From contig JANWLJ010000176.1 in NCBI GenBank assembly GCA_025450955.1, positions 1-13,513 on the forward strand: a stretch of 13,513 nucleotides of DNA. Reading direction: 5' to 3'. This document shows, one piece after another, positions 1 to 8,082 of this stretch; position 1 is the stretch's first letter; each line of letters starts with the position of its first letter. The position numbers and the translations under genes were made by a program. The notes under the pieces were generated by a model. The model worked only from the letters and a program-made list of their open reading frames with translations. It was not told the origin of the DNA and did not search any database. Source of the DNA: Polyangium sp. (in: bacteria). Lineage in GTDB: Bacteria; Myxococcota_A; Polyangia; Palsa-1104.

Positions 1-1223
1 GAGCCGACCAGCACCACCCCGGCGGCGTCGACGAGCGGCGAAGACAGAATGCGATCGGCGGTGCGATAGGCCCAGGCCACCTCGCCACTTGAGCGCACCG
101 CGTAGAGCGAGCCGTCGAAGGAGCCGACGTAGGCGGTGCCGTCTTCGGCGATCGCGGGCGAGGAGCGCACCGGGCCCGAGGTGGCGAGCGCGAACTTGAG
201 CGCGCCCGACGGGGTGAAGGCGTAGAGCTTGTGATCGTCGGAGCCGACGTAGATCGATCCATCGGGCGCGATCGCGGGTGAGGAGTCGATGTCGTCGCCG
301 GCGCGGTACTCCCAGCGCACCGTGCCGGAGGCGGGATCGAGCGCGTAGAAGCCGTCGTCGCGGCAGCCGATGTAGATGGTGCCGTCGGGGCCCACCGCCG
401 CGGCGCCGGCGCAGTGGGTGACCGCGGGCTCGAACTTCCATTTCTGGGTGCCGTCCGAGCGCAGCGCGTAGAGGCCGTCGGCGGAGGCGTAGATGGTGCC
501 GTCGGGGGCGACGGTGACCGCGTCGACGTCGCAGCGCGAGGCCTCGGGACCGACGCCGGCCTGGGTGCGGCAGGGCCCGGCGGTGAACGTCCAGCGGACA
601 TTGCCGTCTTTGGCATCCAGCGCGTAGACGTGATCGTCGTCGGAGCCGACGTAGACCGCGCCGCCCGGGCCGAAGGCGGGCGAGCACCAGACCAGATCGT
701 TGGTCGGCCGGCGCCAGCGGATCTCGCCGCCGCCTTTTCCGTAGCTCACGCCGTAAATCGATCGATCGTGCGAGCCGAAGACCAACAGCCCATCGCTCGA
801 CAGCGCGGGCGAGCCGTAGACCACGCCGCCGGTGGCGACGTGCCAGATCTCGGGAGGCAGCGCGGTCGGCGCGCGAAAGCGGCTCTGGCCGGTGTGCATC
901 GCGCTGCCGTGAAACTGCGGCGACGGGCCGAGCGGCGGCGCGACGACGACTCCGCCATCGCTCACTTCCGCGCCGTCTCCCGACGAGGCTTCGGACCCGT
1001 CCTCGACCCGCGCGCTCGCGTCGAGGCCGCCGTCATTCACCGACGGAGCGGCGAGATCGCGCGGCGAAGGCGCATCGACGCACGCGCTGGCGACGCAGAT
1101 GCGGGTGCCCTTGCAGTCGGTGTCCTTGCCGCAGCCGCGCGGCAGCGTCCCGGCCGGCGGGCAGGCGGCCACCAGCGCGACGATGGCAAACAGGGGAGCG
1201 GCGAGAAGGAGCGCGCGCGACAT
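1..1223 (-). CDS. PQQ-like beta-propeller lipoprotein, partial (C-terminus beyond left edge)
   Basis: An uninterrupted minus-strand frame runs from the ATG at 1223 off the left edge, giving 407 complete codons. Residues 1-20 form a signal peptide ending in a lipobox (LVAA before Cys21), so it is probably a lipoprotein. Residues 30-49 hold a small Cys-rich segment (C31, C37, C43, C48) of the C-x5-C-x5-C-x4-C kind common on myxobacterial surface proteins. A Gly/Asp/Ser-rich linker follows to about residue 100. From about residue 130 there are at least six repeats of roughly 40 residues, each with an SPA(I/F)-x-DG-x-(I/A)Y(V/I)GS core followed by LYA; examples are at 314-335 and 354-375. These are PQQ/pyrrolo-quinoline-like propeller blades. 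Many such proteins bind no cofactor and serve as scaffolds, so an enzyme activity cannot be assigned. It lies 43 bp behind the sigma-54 activator on the same strand and is probably co-transcribed. No good Shine-Dalgarno precedes the ATG. Confidence 0.85.
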   Translation of the reverse strand, partial: MSRALLLAAPLFAIVALVAACPPAGTLPRGCGKDTDCKGTRICVASACVDAPSPRDLAAPSVNDGGLDASARVEDGSEASSGDGAEVSDGGVVVAPPLGPSPQFHGSAMHTGQSRFRAPTALPPEIWHVATGGVVYGSPALSSDGLLVFGSHDRSIYGVSYGKGGGEIRWRRPTNDLVWCSPAFGPGGAVYVGSDDDHVYALDAKDGNVRWTFTAGPCRTQAGVGPEASRCDVDAVTVAPDGTIYASADGLYALRSDGTQKWKFEPAVTHCAGAAAVGPDGTIYIGCRDDGFYALDPASGTVRWEYRAGDDIDSSPAIAPDGSIYVGSDDHKLYAFTPSGALKFALATSGPVRSSPAIAEDGTAYVGSFDGSLYAVRSSGEVAWAYRTADRILSSPLVDAAGVVLVG

Positions 1224-1266
1224 GCCGGGCGAATCTTACGCGCTCGCGCCCGATTTGGCACCGCGA

Positions 1267-2636
<1,370 letters not shown>

Positions 2637-2640
<4 letters not shown>

Positions 2641-4319
2641 GGATTTTTCATCAGGTCGATCTCGAGGCGCTTCGGCTCGCCGTCCTTCAGCTTCACCGTC
2701 TCCTCTTTCGGGAGCAGGCGCAAGCCGGCCGAGGAGCCCTCGACCCGGACCCGGTGCGCGCCGGCCGAAACGCGCCAATCGGTGAGCGGCGCCTCATGGA
2801 CGAAGCGCCCGTCGACGAAGACGTTGGCCGGCACATCGGAGACGACGGTCAATCGCGCCGGCTCGGCGGCGCGCGCGTGGCGATGGTGAAGGGGCGCCGT
2901 CGCGGCAGGCGCAGTCGCGGGGATCGGCGAAGCCGGCGCAGGTTTCGCGGGAGCGGGAGCTGGCGCTGGCGCTGCCGTCGCTGCTGGGTGCGCGGGTGCG
3001 GCCACCGGCGCAGCGGGCGTCGCCTCCGGCCCCCGCGCCACCACGCGCGCGAGCGCGCCGAGCCCGATGAAGGTGATGAGGAAGGTCCCGCCGACCCACC
3101 AGCCCCAGCCTTTACGCGGCGCGAGGTTCCCCACTCGGAACCGAGGCCCCGAACGCGCGGGCGTGCGGTCGAGATCGATGAGCGCATGGGCCGCGGCTTC
3201 GCGCTCCGGCGCGGGAGTCTCGCCCAGCGGCGGCACCGGCGAGGCCCGCTTGCCGACCATGGTCGCGCGCGGCGGCGTGCCCGCTCCCGAGAGCGCCGCC
3301 AGCTCGGCCCCGAGCGCGGCATCGAACGGCCGGGGCGCGGCCGGCGGCGTGCGCCGCTTCAGCTCCGGATGCCGCTCGGTGTCGGCGAGCGCGGCCTCTT
3401 CGGCGATCACGCTGCGCACGAACAGCGCCAGCGCCGAGGCCGACAGCGACCAGGCCTCGCGTCGCGCCAGCGCCTCGAGATCTTCGCCGAGCGCCGCGCA
3501 CGAGGCGTAGCGCTGGTCGCGCTCGGGCGCCATCGCGCGCAGCACGATCGCCTCGAGCCCCGACGGGAGCTGCGCCAGCTCGCCCGGCGGCCGCACCGCG
3601 CCGCGCTTGAGCCGCGCGAGCACGTCGACGTCGCGCTCCTCTGAGCCCGAGAACGGATTCTGCCCGGTGGCCATCTCATACAGCACCACGCCGAGCGCGA
3701 ACACGTCGGCGCGCGCGTCGATCTCCTCGCCCCGCGCCTGCTCGGGCGCCATGTACGCCGCCTTGCCCTTGACCATCCCCGGCACCGAGATCGTCTCGCG
3801 CAGGCGGAAACGCGCGATCCCGAAGTCGGTCACCTTCACCTCGCCCTCGACGGAGAGCAAGAGATTGGTCGGGCTCACGTCGCGGTGCACCAGCGCGAGC
3901 GGCTGGCCCGAAGGAGAGCGCAGCCGATGCGCATAGTCGAGCCCGCGCGCCGCACAGGCCGCGATCAAGATCGCGAACCGGAGCGGCAAGGGCTGGCCGA
4001 TTTTTTTGCAGCGGTCGAGCAGCGTCGCCAGATCGGCGCCCTCGACCCACTCCATCGCGATGAAGCAGTCGCCCTCGTCGAAGCCGATGTCGCGCACCTG
4101 CACCACGTTTTCGTGACAGAGCTGAAACGACAGCTTCGCCTCGTCGACGAAGGTGCGCACGAAGTCCTGATGGCGGGCGAGCTCGGGCGCGATTCGCTTG
4201 ATCGCCGCCGGCCGCTCCACCCCGCCCGCGCCGGTCTCGACCCCGCGCCACACCTCGCCCATCCCACCGGCGGCGACGCGCGCGATCAAACGGAACCGCC
4301 CCACGCTCGAGGACGACAT
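2637..4319 (-). CDS. membrane-anchored Ser/Thr protein kinase with C-terminal PEGA-like domain
   Basis: 560 aa. The cytoplasmic Hanks-type kinase domain (about 8-285) has the glycine loop AAGGMGEV (16-23), catalytic Lys41, the alpha-C Glu60 candidate, HRDVSPTN (145-152), DFG (165-167) and APE (191-193). All catalytic residues are present, so it should be active. HRDVSPTN is a variant frequent in myxobacterial kinases. Residues 290-400 form a variable juxtamembrane linker. One membrane segment lies at about 407-427 (WWVGGTFLITFIGLGAL), followed by an Ala/Pro stalk (430-476). Residues 488-558 resemble a PEGA domain (ANVFVDGRFVHEAPL, then AGAHRVRVEG), presumably outside the membrane. The gene is first in the minus-strand operon and its stop codon overlaps the activator's start. 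The PEGA part as ligand or wall sensor is inference. No clear Shine-Dalgarno precedes the ATG. Confidence 0.95.
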
Positions 4320-4327
4320 TCGAACGC

Positions 4328-4348
4328 ATCATGATACGTGAGGCACGT
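4328..4348. promoter_or_regulatory. paired palindromes in the kinase/monooxygenase divergent spacer
   Basis: The 85-bp spacer between the kinase ATG and the monooxygenase ATG contains the perfect 8-bp palindrome ATCATGAT (4328-4335). It is directly followed by a dyad, ACGTG-AGG-CACGT (4336-4348). Their placement suits an operator serving either gene. The right arm of the dyad overlaps the -24 part of the sigma-54-like site. A weak -10 for the kinase (TATCAT on the minus strand, 4336-4331) lies inside the palindromes. The function is inferred from symmetry and position only. Confidence 0.35.
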
Positions 4349-4356
4349 CTCTTGAA
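4341..4356 (+). promoter_or_regulatory. near-consensus sigma-54 (-24/-12) site upstream of the copper monooxygenase-like gene
   Basis: Read on the plus strand, GGCACG (4342-4347), four bases, then TTGAA (4352-4356) matches the sigma-54 pattern TGGCACG-N4-TTGCW. There are two departures: A for T just before the GG, and A for C in the -12 GC. GG and the -12 G have the required spacing. A start near 4367 would give a leader of about 38 nt with the GAGAGG ribosome site in it. The divergent operon encodes a sigma-54 activator, which makes the match more meaningful, but the -12 mismatch may weaken or abolish it. Confidence 0.35.
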
Positions 4357-4404
4357 TACAAATCAGCGGTCTGTTACTCATTAACTGATAGAGAGGTCGT
4401 GAAA

Positions 4405-5385
4405 ATGCGCAGCTCCATCTTGTGGACCGCGTCGGTGTTGGTGGCCTTCGGCGCGCTCGTCGGGTGCGGATCGCCGGTGGTGAGCGAGCTGCCGGTGCCG
4501 CCGGCGGATCAAGGATTTCAACAGGCCATCACGCCGTTTACGGTTCCGCAGGGCCACGAGGTGCAGGCCTGTTTCTTTTTCGCGGTGCCGGGCACGCCGG
4601 GCCAGGACGTCTGGGTCAACCGCTTCCAGATCGCCGACTCGCTCGGCTCGCACCACGTGAGCGTCTTCCGGGTCAAGACCATCAGTAATCTGTCGGGGAA
4701 GCCCGGAGATTCGGTGTTCAGCATGGACGGCACCGGCCCCTGCTACACCTCGTCGAACTGGTCCGACTGGCCGCTGGTGATGAACTCGCAGATCGCCTCG
4801 GACACCGACTGGCAGCTCCCCGACGGCGTGGGCGAGAAGTTCCAGCCGGGCGAGCTGCTCATGCTCCAGGTCCACTTCGTCAACGCCACCACCCAGAAGA
4901 CGCCGGGGCTCGCCAAAGCGGCGATCAATTTTTACTATCCGAAGACCATTCCGCAGAATGAAATGGGAACGCTGTTCGCCACCAATCAGAACATCCGCAT
5001 CTGCCCCGGCGACGAGGGCAAGTCGTTCACTAAGACCTGCCACTTCGGCGCCACCACCTCGGTGCACATCATCGGCGCCAACGGCCACTTTCATTCGCGC
5101 GGCACCGAGTTCGACATGATGTGCGTCGATCAGACGGGCGGCCTCATCGACCAGTTCTACAAGTCGACCCAGTGGGACGATCCGCTGATGGCGCGCAACT
5201 TCGATCAGGTGGTGCCGGCCGGCGGCGGCGTCGAGTGGAAGTGCACCTACGATTTCCCGCAAGGCGGCTGCGGTAATCCCGCCGACTCGTGCTGCTTCAC
5301 CTTCGGCGGGCTCGTCGAGACCCAGGAGCACTGCAACGCGTTCGTCTACTACTATCCCAAAACGCAGGACATCAACTGCTTCTAA
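4405..5385 (+). CDS. lipoprotein resembling copper type II (PHM/DBH-like) monooxygenase
   Basis: 326 aa from the ATG at 4405. GAGAGG (4391-4396) sits 8 nt before this ATG but only 2 nt before an in-frame GTG at 4399, so the ATG is preferred. The signal peptide ends in a lipobox (ALVG before Cys21). The fold signature is that of two-domain copper type II, ascorbate-dependent monooxygenases. It has a His-His pair H83-H84 (SHHVSVFR), H157 (VHF), the H-x-H pair H228/H230 (GANGHFHSRG) and a C-terminal GG-x5-EHCN segment. The spacing of these sites is close to that of peptidylglycine alpha-hydroxylating monooxygenase (PHM). Where PHM has its CuM methionine (EMCN), this protein has H309 (EHCN). Eleven further cysteines suggest a disulfide-rich extracytoplasmic protein. 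The substrate is unknown, and a non-catalytic copper-binding role is possible. It is translationally close to the next gene. Confidence 0.8.
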   Translation: MRSSILWTASVLVAFGALVGCGSPVVSELPVPPADQGFQQAITPFTVPQGHEVQACFFFAVPGTPGQDVWVNRFQIADSLGSHHVSVFRVKTISNLSGKPGDSVFSMDGTGPCYTSSNWSDWPLVMNSQIASDTDWQLPDGVGEKFQPGELLMLQVHFVNATTQKTPGLAKAAINFYYPKTIPQNEMGTLFATNQNIRICPGDEGKSFTKTCHFGATTSVHIIGANGHFHSRGTEFDMMCVDQTGGLIDQFYKSTQWDDPLMARNFDQVVPAGGGVEWKCTYDFPQGGCGNPADSCCFTFGGLVETQEHCNAFVYYYPKTQDINCF

Positions 5386-5386
5386 C

Positions 5387-5998
5387 GTGAAGCTGCTCTT
5401 CGCCGCGTCGCTGCTCCTGCTCGCGGGCTGTCCGCAAAAACCCGACTGTCCGATCGGCTTCATCGGGGATCCGCAAAAAGCGCCCGAGGCGGTGGTGCTG
5501 TGGACCGACGGCGTGTCGGGACAGTTTCACGAGCTCACCGACGGGCAGGCGCTGCCGCTCGAGCCGCCGCCGCAGGGCGGCTACGTGATGTACGTCGGCG
5601 CCAAGGTGCGAAACGTCGAGGGCTGCGGGCTGCAATTCTCGGCGACGATGTACGATCAGATGACCGGCGCGCAGGTCGGCTTCGACGCGCGCTCGACCGA
5701 TCTCACCATCGGCGCCGACGGCTGGGGCTATCCGCAGTCGAACAACTCCAACGTCTCGAACGTGAACGGCTGCCCGCAGGTGAGCACCAAGGACGTCCAG
5801 GGCGTCACCTACAACTTGCGGATGATCGTCACCGATAAGCGCGGCCGCTCGGTCACCATCGATCACCCGATCGTGCCCACCTGCGCCGCGTCCGATCCCG
5901 ACGAGCAGCAGCACTGCCTATGCACATGCTCGAAAAATTACTATCCAGGAAAATGCCCACTCCACGCCCCCGACGATGGCGGCCCCGATCGCGACTGA
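5387..5998 (+). CDS. cysteine-rich lipoprotein of unknown function
   Basis: 203 aa, GTG start one base after the TAA of the monooxygenase-like gene, so translation is probably coupled. The short signal peptide ends with the lipobox LLAG before Cys15. No family is recognised. The middle (about 33-165) has a beta-rich composition, including GGYVMYVGAKV and YNLRMIVTDKRG, and may be an immunoglobulin-like sandwich. The cysteines are C21, C80, C129, C166, C177, C179, C181 and C190. Four of them cluster in HCLCTCSKNYYPGKC (176-190), with a C-x-C-x-C core that could form disulfides or bind a soft metal such as copper. An acidic/proline tail ends the protein. Its position suggests that it works with the monooxygenase-like lipoprotein. 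The function is inferred from context only. Confidence 0.85.
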   Translation: MKLLFAASLLLLAGCPQKPDCPIGFIGDPQKAPEAVVLWTDGVSGQFHELTDGQALPLEPPPQGGYVMYVGAKVRNVEGCGLQFSATMYDQMTGAQVGFDARSTDLTIGADGWGYPQSNNSNVSNVNGCPQVSTKDVQGVTYNLRMIVTDKRGRSVTIDHPIVPTCAASDPDEQQHCLCTCSKNYYPGKCPLHAPDDGGPDRD

Positions 5999-6066
5999 AA
6001 ATTCTTGTAGTCCCGATCGCGTTTCGATAGCCTGCTCGTTCACAACTGTCCCGTCGGGGGTCCTGC

Positions 6067-6705
6067 ATGTCCAAGAACGCGCTCTTCGCAGTCACGTTGG
6101 TGATCGGTTCCAGCTTTGTCATTGGTTGCGGTTATCACCCGTACCTGGTTTGGAATCCGGCGCCGCCGGCCGCCCAGGCGCAGGGCAAGGTCGCGGTCCA
6201 GATGGTGCCGAACAAGCGCCCGCCGAAGCACGGCGCCGAGGACGTGAACAAGCTCGGCAACCAGCGCAACGGCTGGGGCATTCCGTTCGCCATCGAGCTG
6301 CCGGCCAGCCACGAAACGCTCGACGCGGATCTCGCCAAGCTGGTGACCGACGCCGCGCAGGCCGCGGGCATCGGCGCCACCACCGTGCAGGACAAGTCGG
6401 CGACCGCGCATCTCTCGGTCGAGATCACCGAGTTCTGGTGCGACGGGTATCCGCCGGCCTACAAGGCGGGCGCGACCCTCAACGTGGTGTTCCTCGATCC
6501 GGGCTCGAACGGCGTGCGCATGACCATGCCGGTTCACGCCGAGGACGGCGGCTGGGATTGCCGCACCGGTTATCGCGGTGTGATGAAGAAGCTCTACAGC
6601 CAGCTCGTCACCGCGTTCGCGCAGCCGCCGGTTCACGCCGCCGCGCTCGGCGCCGCGCCGGGTGCCCCTGCCGCGCCCGCGCCCGCCGCTCCCGCCGGCC
6701 GCTAG
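6067..6705 (+). CDS. lipoprotein, LptE/YajG-like in outline, function unknown
   Basis: 212 aa, ATG preceded by GGGGG (6056-6060) at 6 nt. The signal peptide ends in a lipobox (FVIG before Cys21). The body (about 40-190) follows a pattern seen in LptE- and YajG-type outer-membrane lipoproteins. It starts with a strand after GKVAVQMVPNK, then a helix (LDADLAKLVTDAAQAAG), then paired strands (ATAHLSVEITEFW and AGATLNVVFLDP). Only two cysteines (C145 and C181) follow the lipid site, and they may pair. The C-terminus is Ala/Pro-rich low complexity (about 192-212). It lies 68 bp behind the cysteine-rich lipoprotein on the same strand and could be read from the same transcript or have its own promoter. 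The family resemblance is structural impression only. Confidence 0.8.
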   Translation: MSKNALFAVTLVIGSSFVIGCGYHPYLVWNPAPPAAQAQGKVAVQMVPNKRPPKHGAEDVNKLGNQRNGWGIPFAIELPASHETLDADLAKLVTDAAQAAGIGATTVQDKSATAHLSVEITEFWCDGYPPAYKAGATLNVVFLDPGSNGVRMTMPVHAEDGGWDCRTGYRGVMKKLYSQLVTAFAQPPVHAAALGAAPGAPAAPAPAAPAGR

Positions 6706-6741
6706 TCTCCCGCTTCGCGCCTCCCCGTTCGTCTCCTCTCT

Positions 6742-7605
6742 TCACCACACATAGCTGACCGCCGAGCGCACCTCGATGCCGGCTGCGATCGACCGCGCCC
6801 GCAAGGCCGAGTCGATCCCCACCTGCGCGCCGAGGCCGCGCCAGATGCGTCCGTAGACATCGACGCCGGGCGAGAGATAGGTGACGCCGTCGCCGAGGCC
6901 GGTGGCGTCGCGGCTGGCCTGCGCGGCGGAGGCGAACGACTCGATCCCGCCGAGCTTGACGATGAACCAGAACCGCTCGATGAAGCGGTAGGGGAATTTG
7001 GTGCCGAGCTCGAGGCGATAGGTGAAGTCGTCGGCGAAGCCGCGGGTGCGAAACCAGTAGCCCGCCTCGGCGGTGAGGTAGTGGACCACCGGCCAGCGAC
7101 GCACGCCGCCGAACGAGTAGCCGAACGCGACGCGGGTCTCGACGTCCCATTCACCGTCGCCGGTCGGGAGCGAGCGCGCGACCAGCTGCGCATCGGGCGA
7201 CGCGTTCGGTCCCGCGTTTGGAAGGGGATCGCCGGTCGGAAAGCCGACGATCACGCCGAACGAGAGGCGCACCGGATGGGTGATGAGGCCGGTCCAGGCG
7301 CCGAGCCGCCAATCGCCGACGCCTTCGGTGTAGCCCTGCTTCGCGATCTCGCCCCTTCGGTAGAGCGTGCCCTCGACGGTGGCGGTGAGCCAGCGCGACA
7401 GGATCCCGACCTCGCCGTAGAGGCCGACCACGTGCTGGGTGTACGGCACGATCGGCACCACCTTGAAGTCGGGATCGTAGAAGCGATCGGTGCCGAGGTA
7501 CGAGTAGGAGGCGCCGAGATAGAAGTGGCCCTGGTCGCGGGTCCAGGCGCCGGCCTGGGCGAGCGACGGAAACAGCAGCACGGCGAGCAGCGCGAGAGGT
7601 TTCAC
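6742..7605 (-). CDS. outer-membrane beta-barrel protein (MetA/XagA-like)
   Basis: 287 aa. The GTG start at 7605 overlaps the stop of the DM13 lipoprotein gene in a GTGA. Continuing the frame further upstream would read through that gene in the wrong frame. The signal peptide MKPLALLAVLLFPSLAQA is followed by GAWT-x3-G-x-FYLGASYSY. This start resembles the 'MetA-pathway of phenol degradation' family of barrel proteins. The rest alternates strand-like aromatic/Gly stretches with turns, for example LSFGVIVGFPTGDPLP, AEAGYWFRTRG and LELGTKFPYRF. The chain ends in VSYVW, an aromatic C-terminus typical of BAM-inserted barrels. Family members are thought to be pores for small molecules, but no substrate can be named. 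As the last gene of the cytochrome/DM13 operon, it may provide an outer-membrane conduit for that redox pair. That role is inference. Confidence 0.85.
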   Translation of the reverse strand: MKPLALLAVLLFPSLAQAGAWTRDQGHFYLGASYSYLGTDRFYDPDFKVVPIVPYTQHVVGLYGEVGILSRWLTATVEGTLYRRGEIAKQGYTEGVGDWRLGAWTGLITHPVRLSFGVIVGFPTGDPLPNAGPNASPDAQLVARSLPTGDGEWDVETRVAFGYSFGGVRRWPVVHYLTAEAGYWFRTRGFADDFTYRLELGTKFPYRFIERFWFIVKLGGIESFASAAQASRDATGLGDGVTYLSPGVDVYGRIWRGLGAQVGIDSALRARSIAAGIEVRSAVSYVW

Positions 7606-8078
7606 GGCGACGAGAGCGCCGCCTTGGCGACCTCGAGGCCGTAGGGCTTGCAGAAGACGAACACGTTGTCGCGGCTGGCAACGACGTCGGAGCCGCGGAG
7701 GAAATAGGACTGCGCGCCCGAGGTGGATTTCAAGGTGGCGATCTCGAGATCGCCTGCGAGCGCGTCGAGCGAGGTGCCGAGATCGTCGCGCGCGGTGAGC
7801 ACCACCACCGGGCCGGGCACGTCGGAGCAGAAGAAGTCGGCGCCGAAGCGCAGCTCGATCAGATCTTGCGCGGGATAGTCGAGGAGCGCGACCGATCCCG
7901 AGCCGAGATGGCCGGCGCGCCCGATGAACGTGCCGCTGCCGGCCGCGGTCGCCGCGCCGAGATCGGCGCCGGTCAGATCGCCGAGCCCGACCGAGGCCGC
8001 GCGCGCGGCGCCCTCGTCGACGAACCGGGCGCGGCACCCGCCGGCGACCACCAAGGCGACCAGCAGCGCCCCGCGCAT
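7602..8078 (-). CDS. DM13-domain lipoprotein (putative electron-transfer domain)
   Basis: 158 aa, ATG at 8078, 4 nt after the cytochrome stop; no Shine-Dalgarno, so probably translationally coupled. The lipobox is VAGG before Cys15. Residues 48-155 fit the DM13 pattern. They run from GTFIGRAGHLGSGSVALL, through a hydrophobic strand (DLIELRFGADFF) and a PGPVVVLTARDD strand, then LEIATLKSTSGAQSYFL, to the ending VFVFCKPYGLEVAKAAL with the conserved Cys143. A second cysteine, C84, could pair with it or be free. DM13 domains in animals occur with DOMON and copper monooxygenase-like domains. A redox role has been proposed for them from the conserved cysteine. Here DM13 lies between a diheme cytochrome and a barrel, and the next operon encodes a copper-monooxygenase-like protein. 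Confidence 0.75.
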   Translation of the reverse strand: MRGALLVALVVAGGCRARFVDEGAARAASVGLGDLTGADLGAATAAGSGTFIGRAGHLGSGSVALLDYPAQDLIELRFGADFFCSDVPGPVVVLTARDDLGTSLDALAGDLEIATLKSTSGAQSYFLRGSDVVASRDNVFVFCKPYGLEVAKAALSSP

Positions 8079-8082
8079 GGAA

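Noticed and set aside
1226..1252. Inverted repeat CGGGCG/CGCCCG between the activator and the propeller gene
   Set aside because: A 6-bp GC-only stem with a 15-nt loop and no T-run is common by chance here, so it was not called as a terminator or regulator.
5981..6024. Two copies of CCCGATCGCG around the end of the cysteine-rich lipoprotein gene
   Set aside because: GATCGCG strings are frequent across this window as codon pairs. Two copies give no case for an attachment site or operator.
6706..6741. Possible bidirectional terminator between the convergent blocks
   Set aside because: The 36 bp contain no stable inverted repeat and no T-run on either strand.
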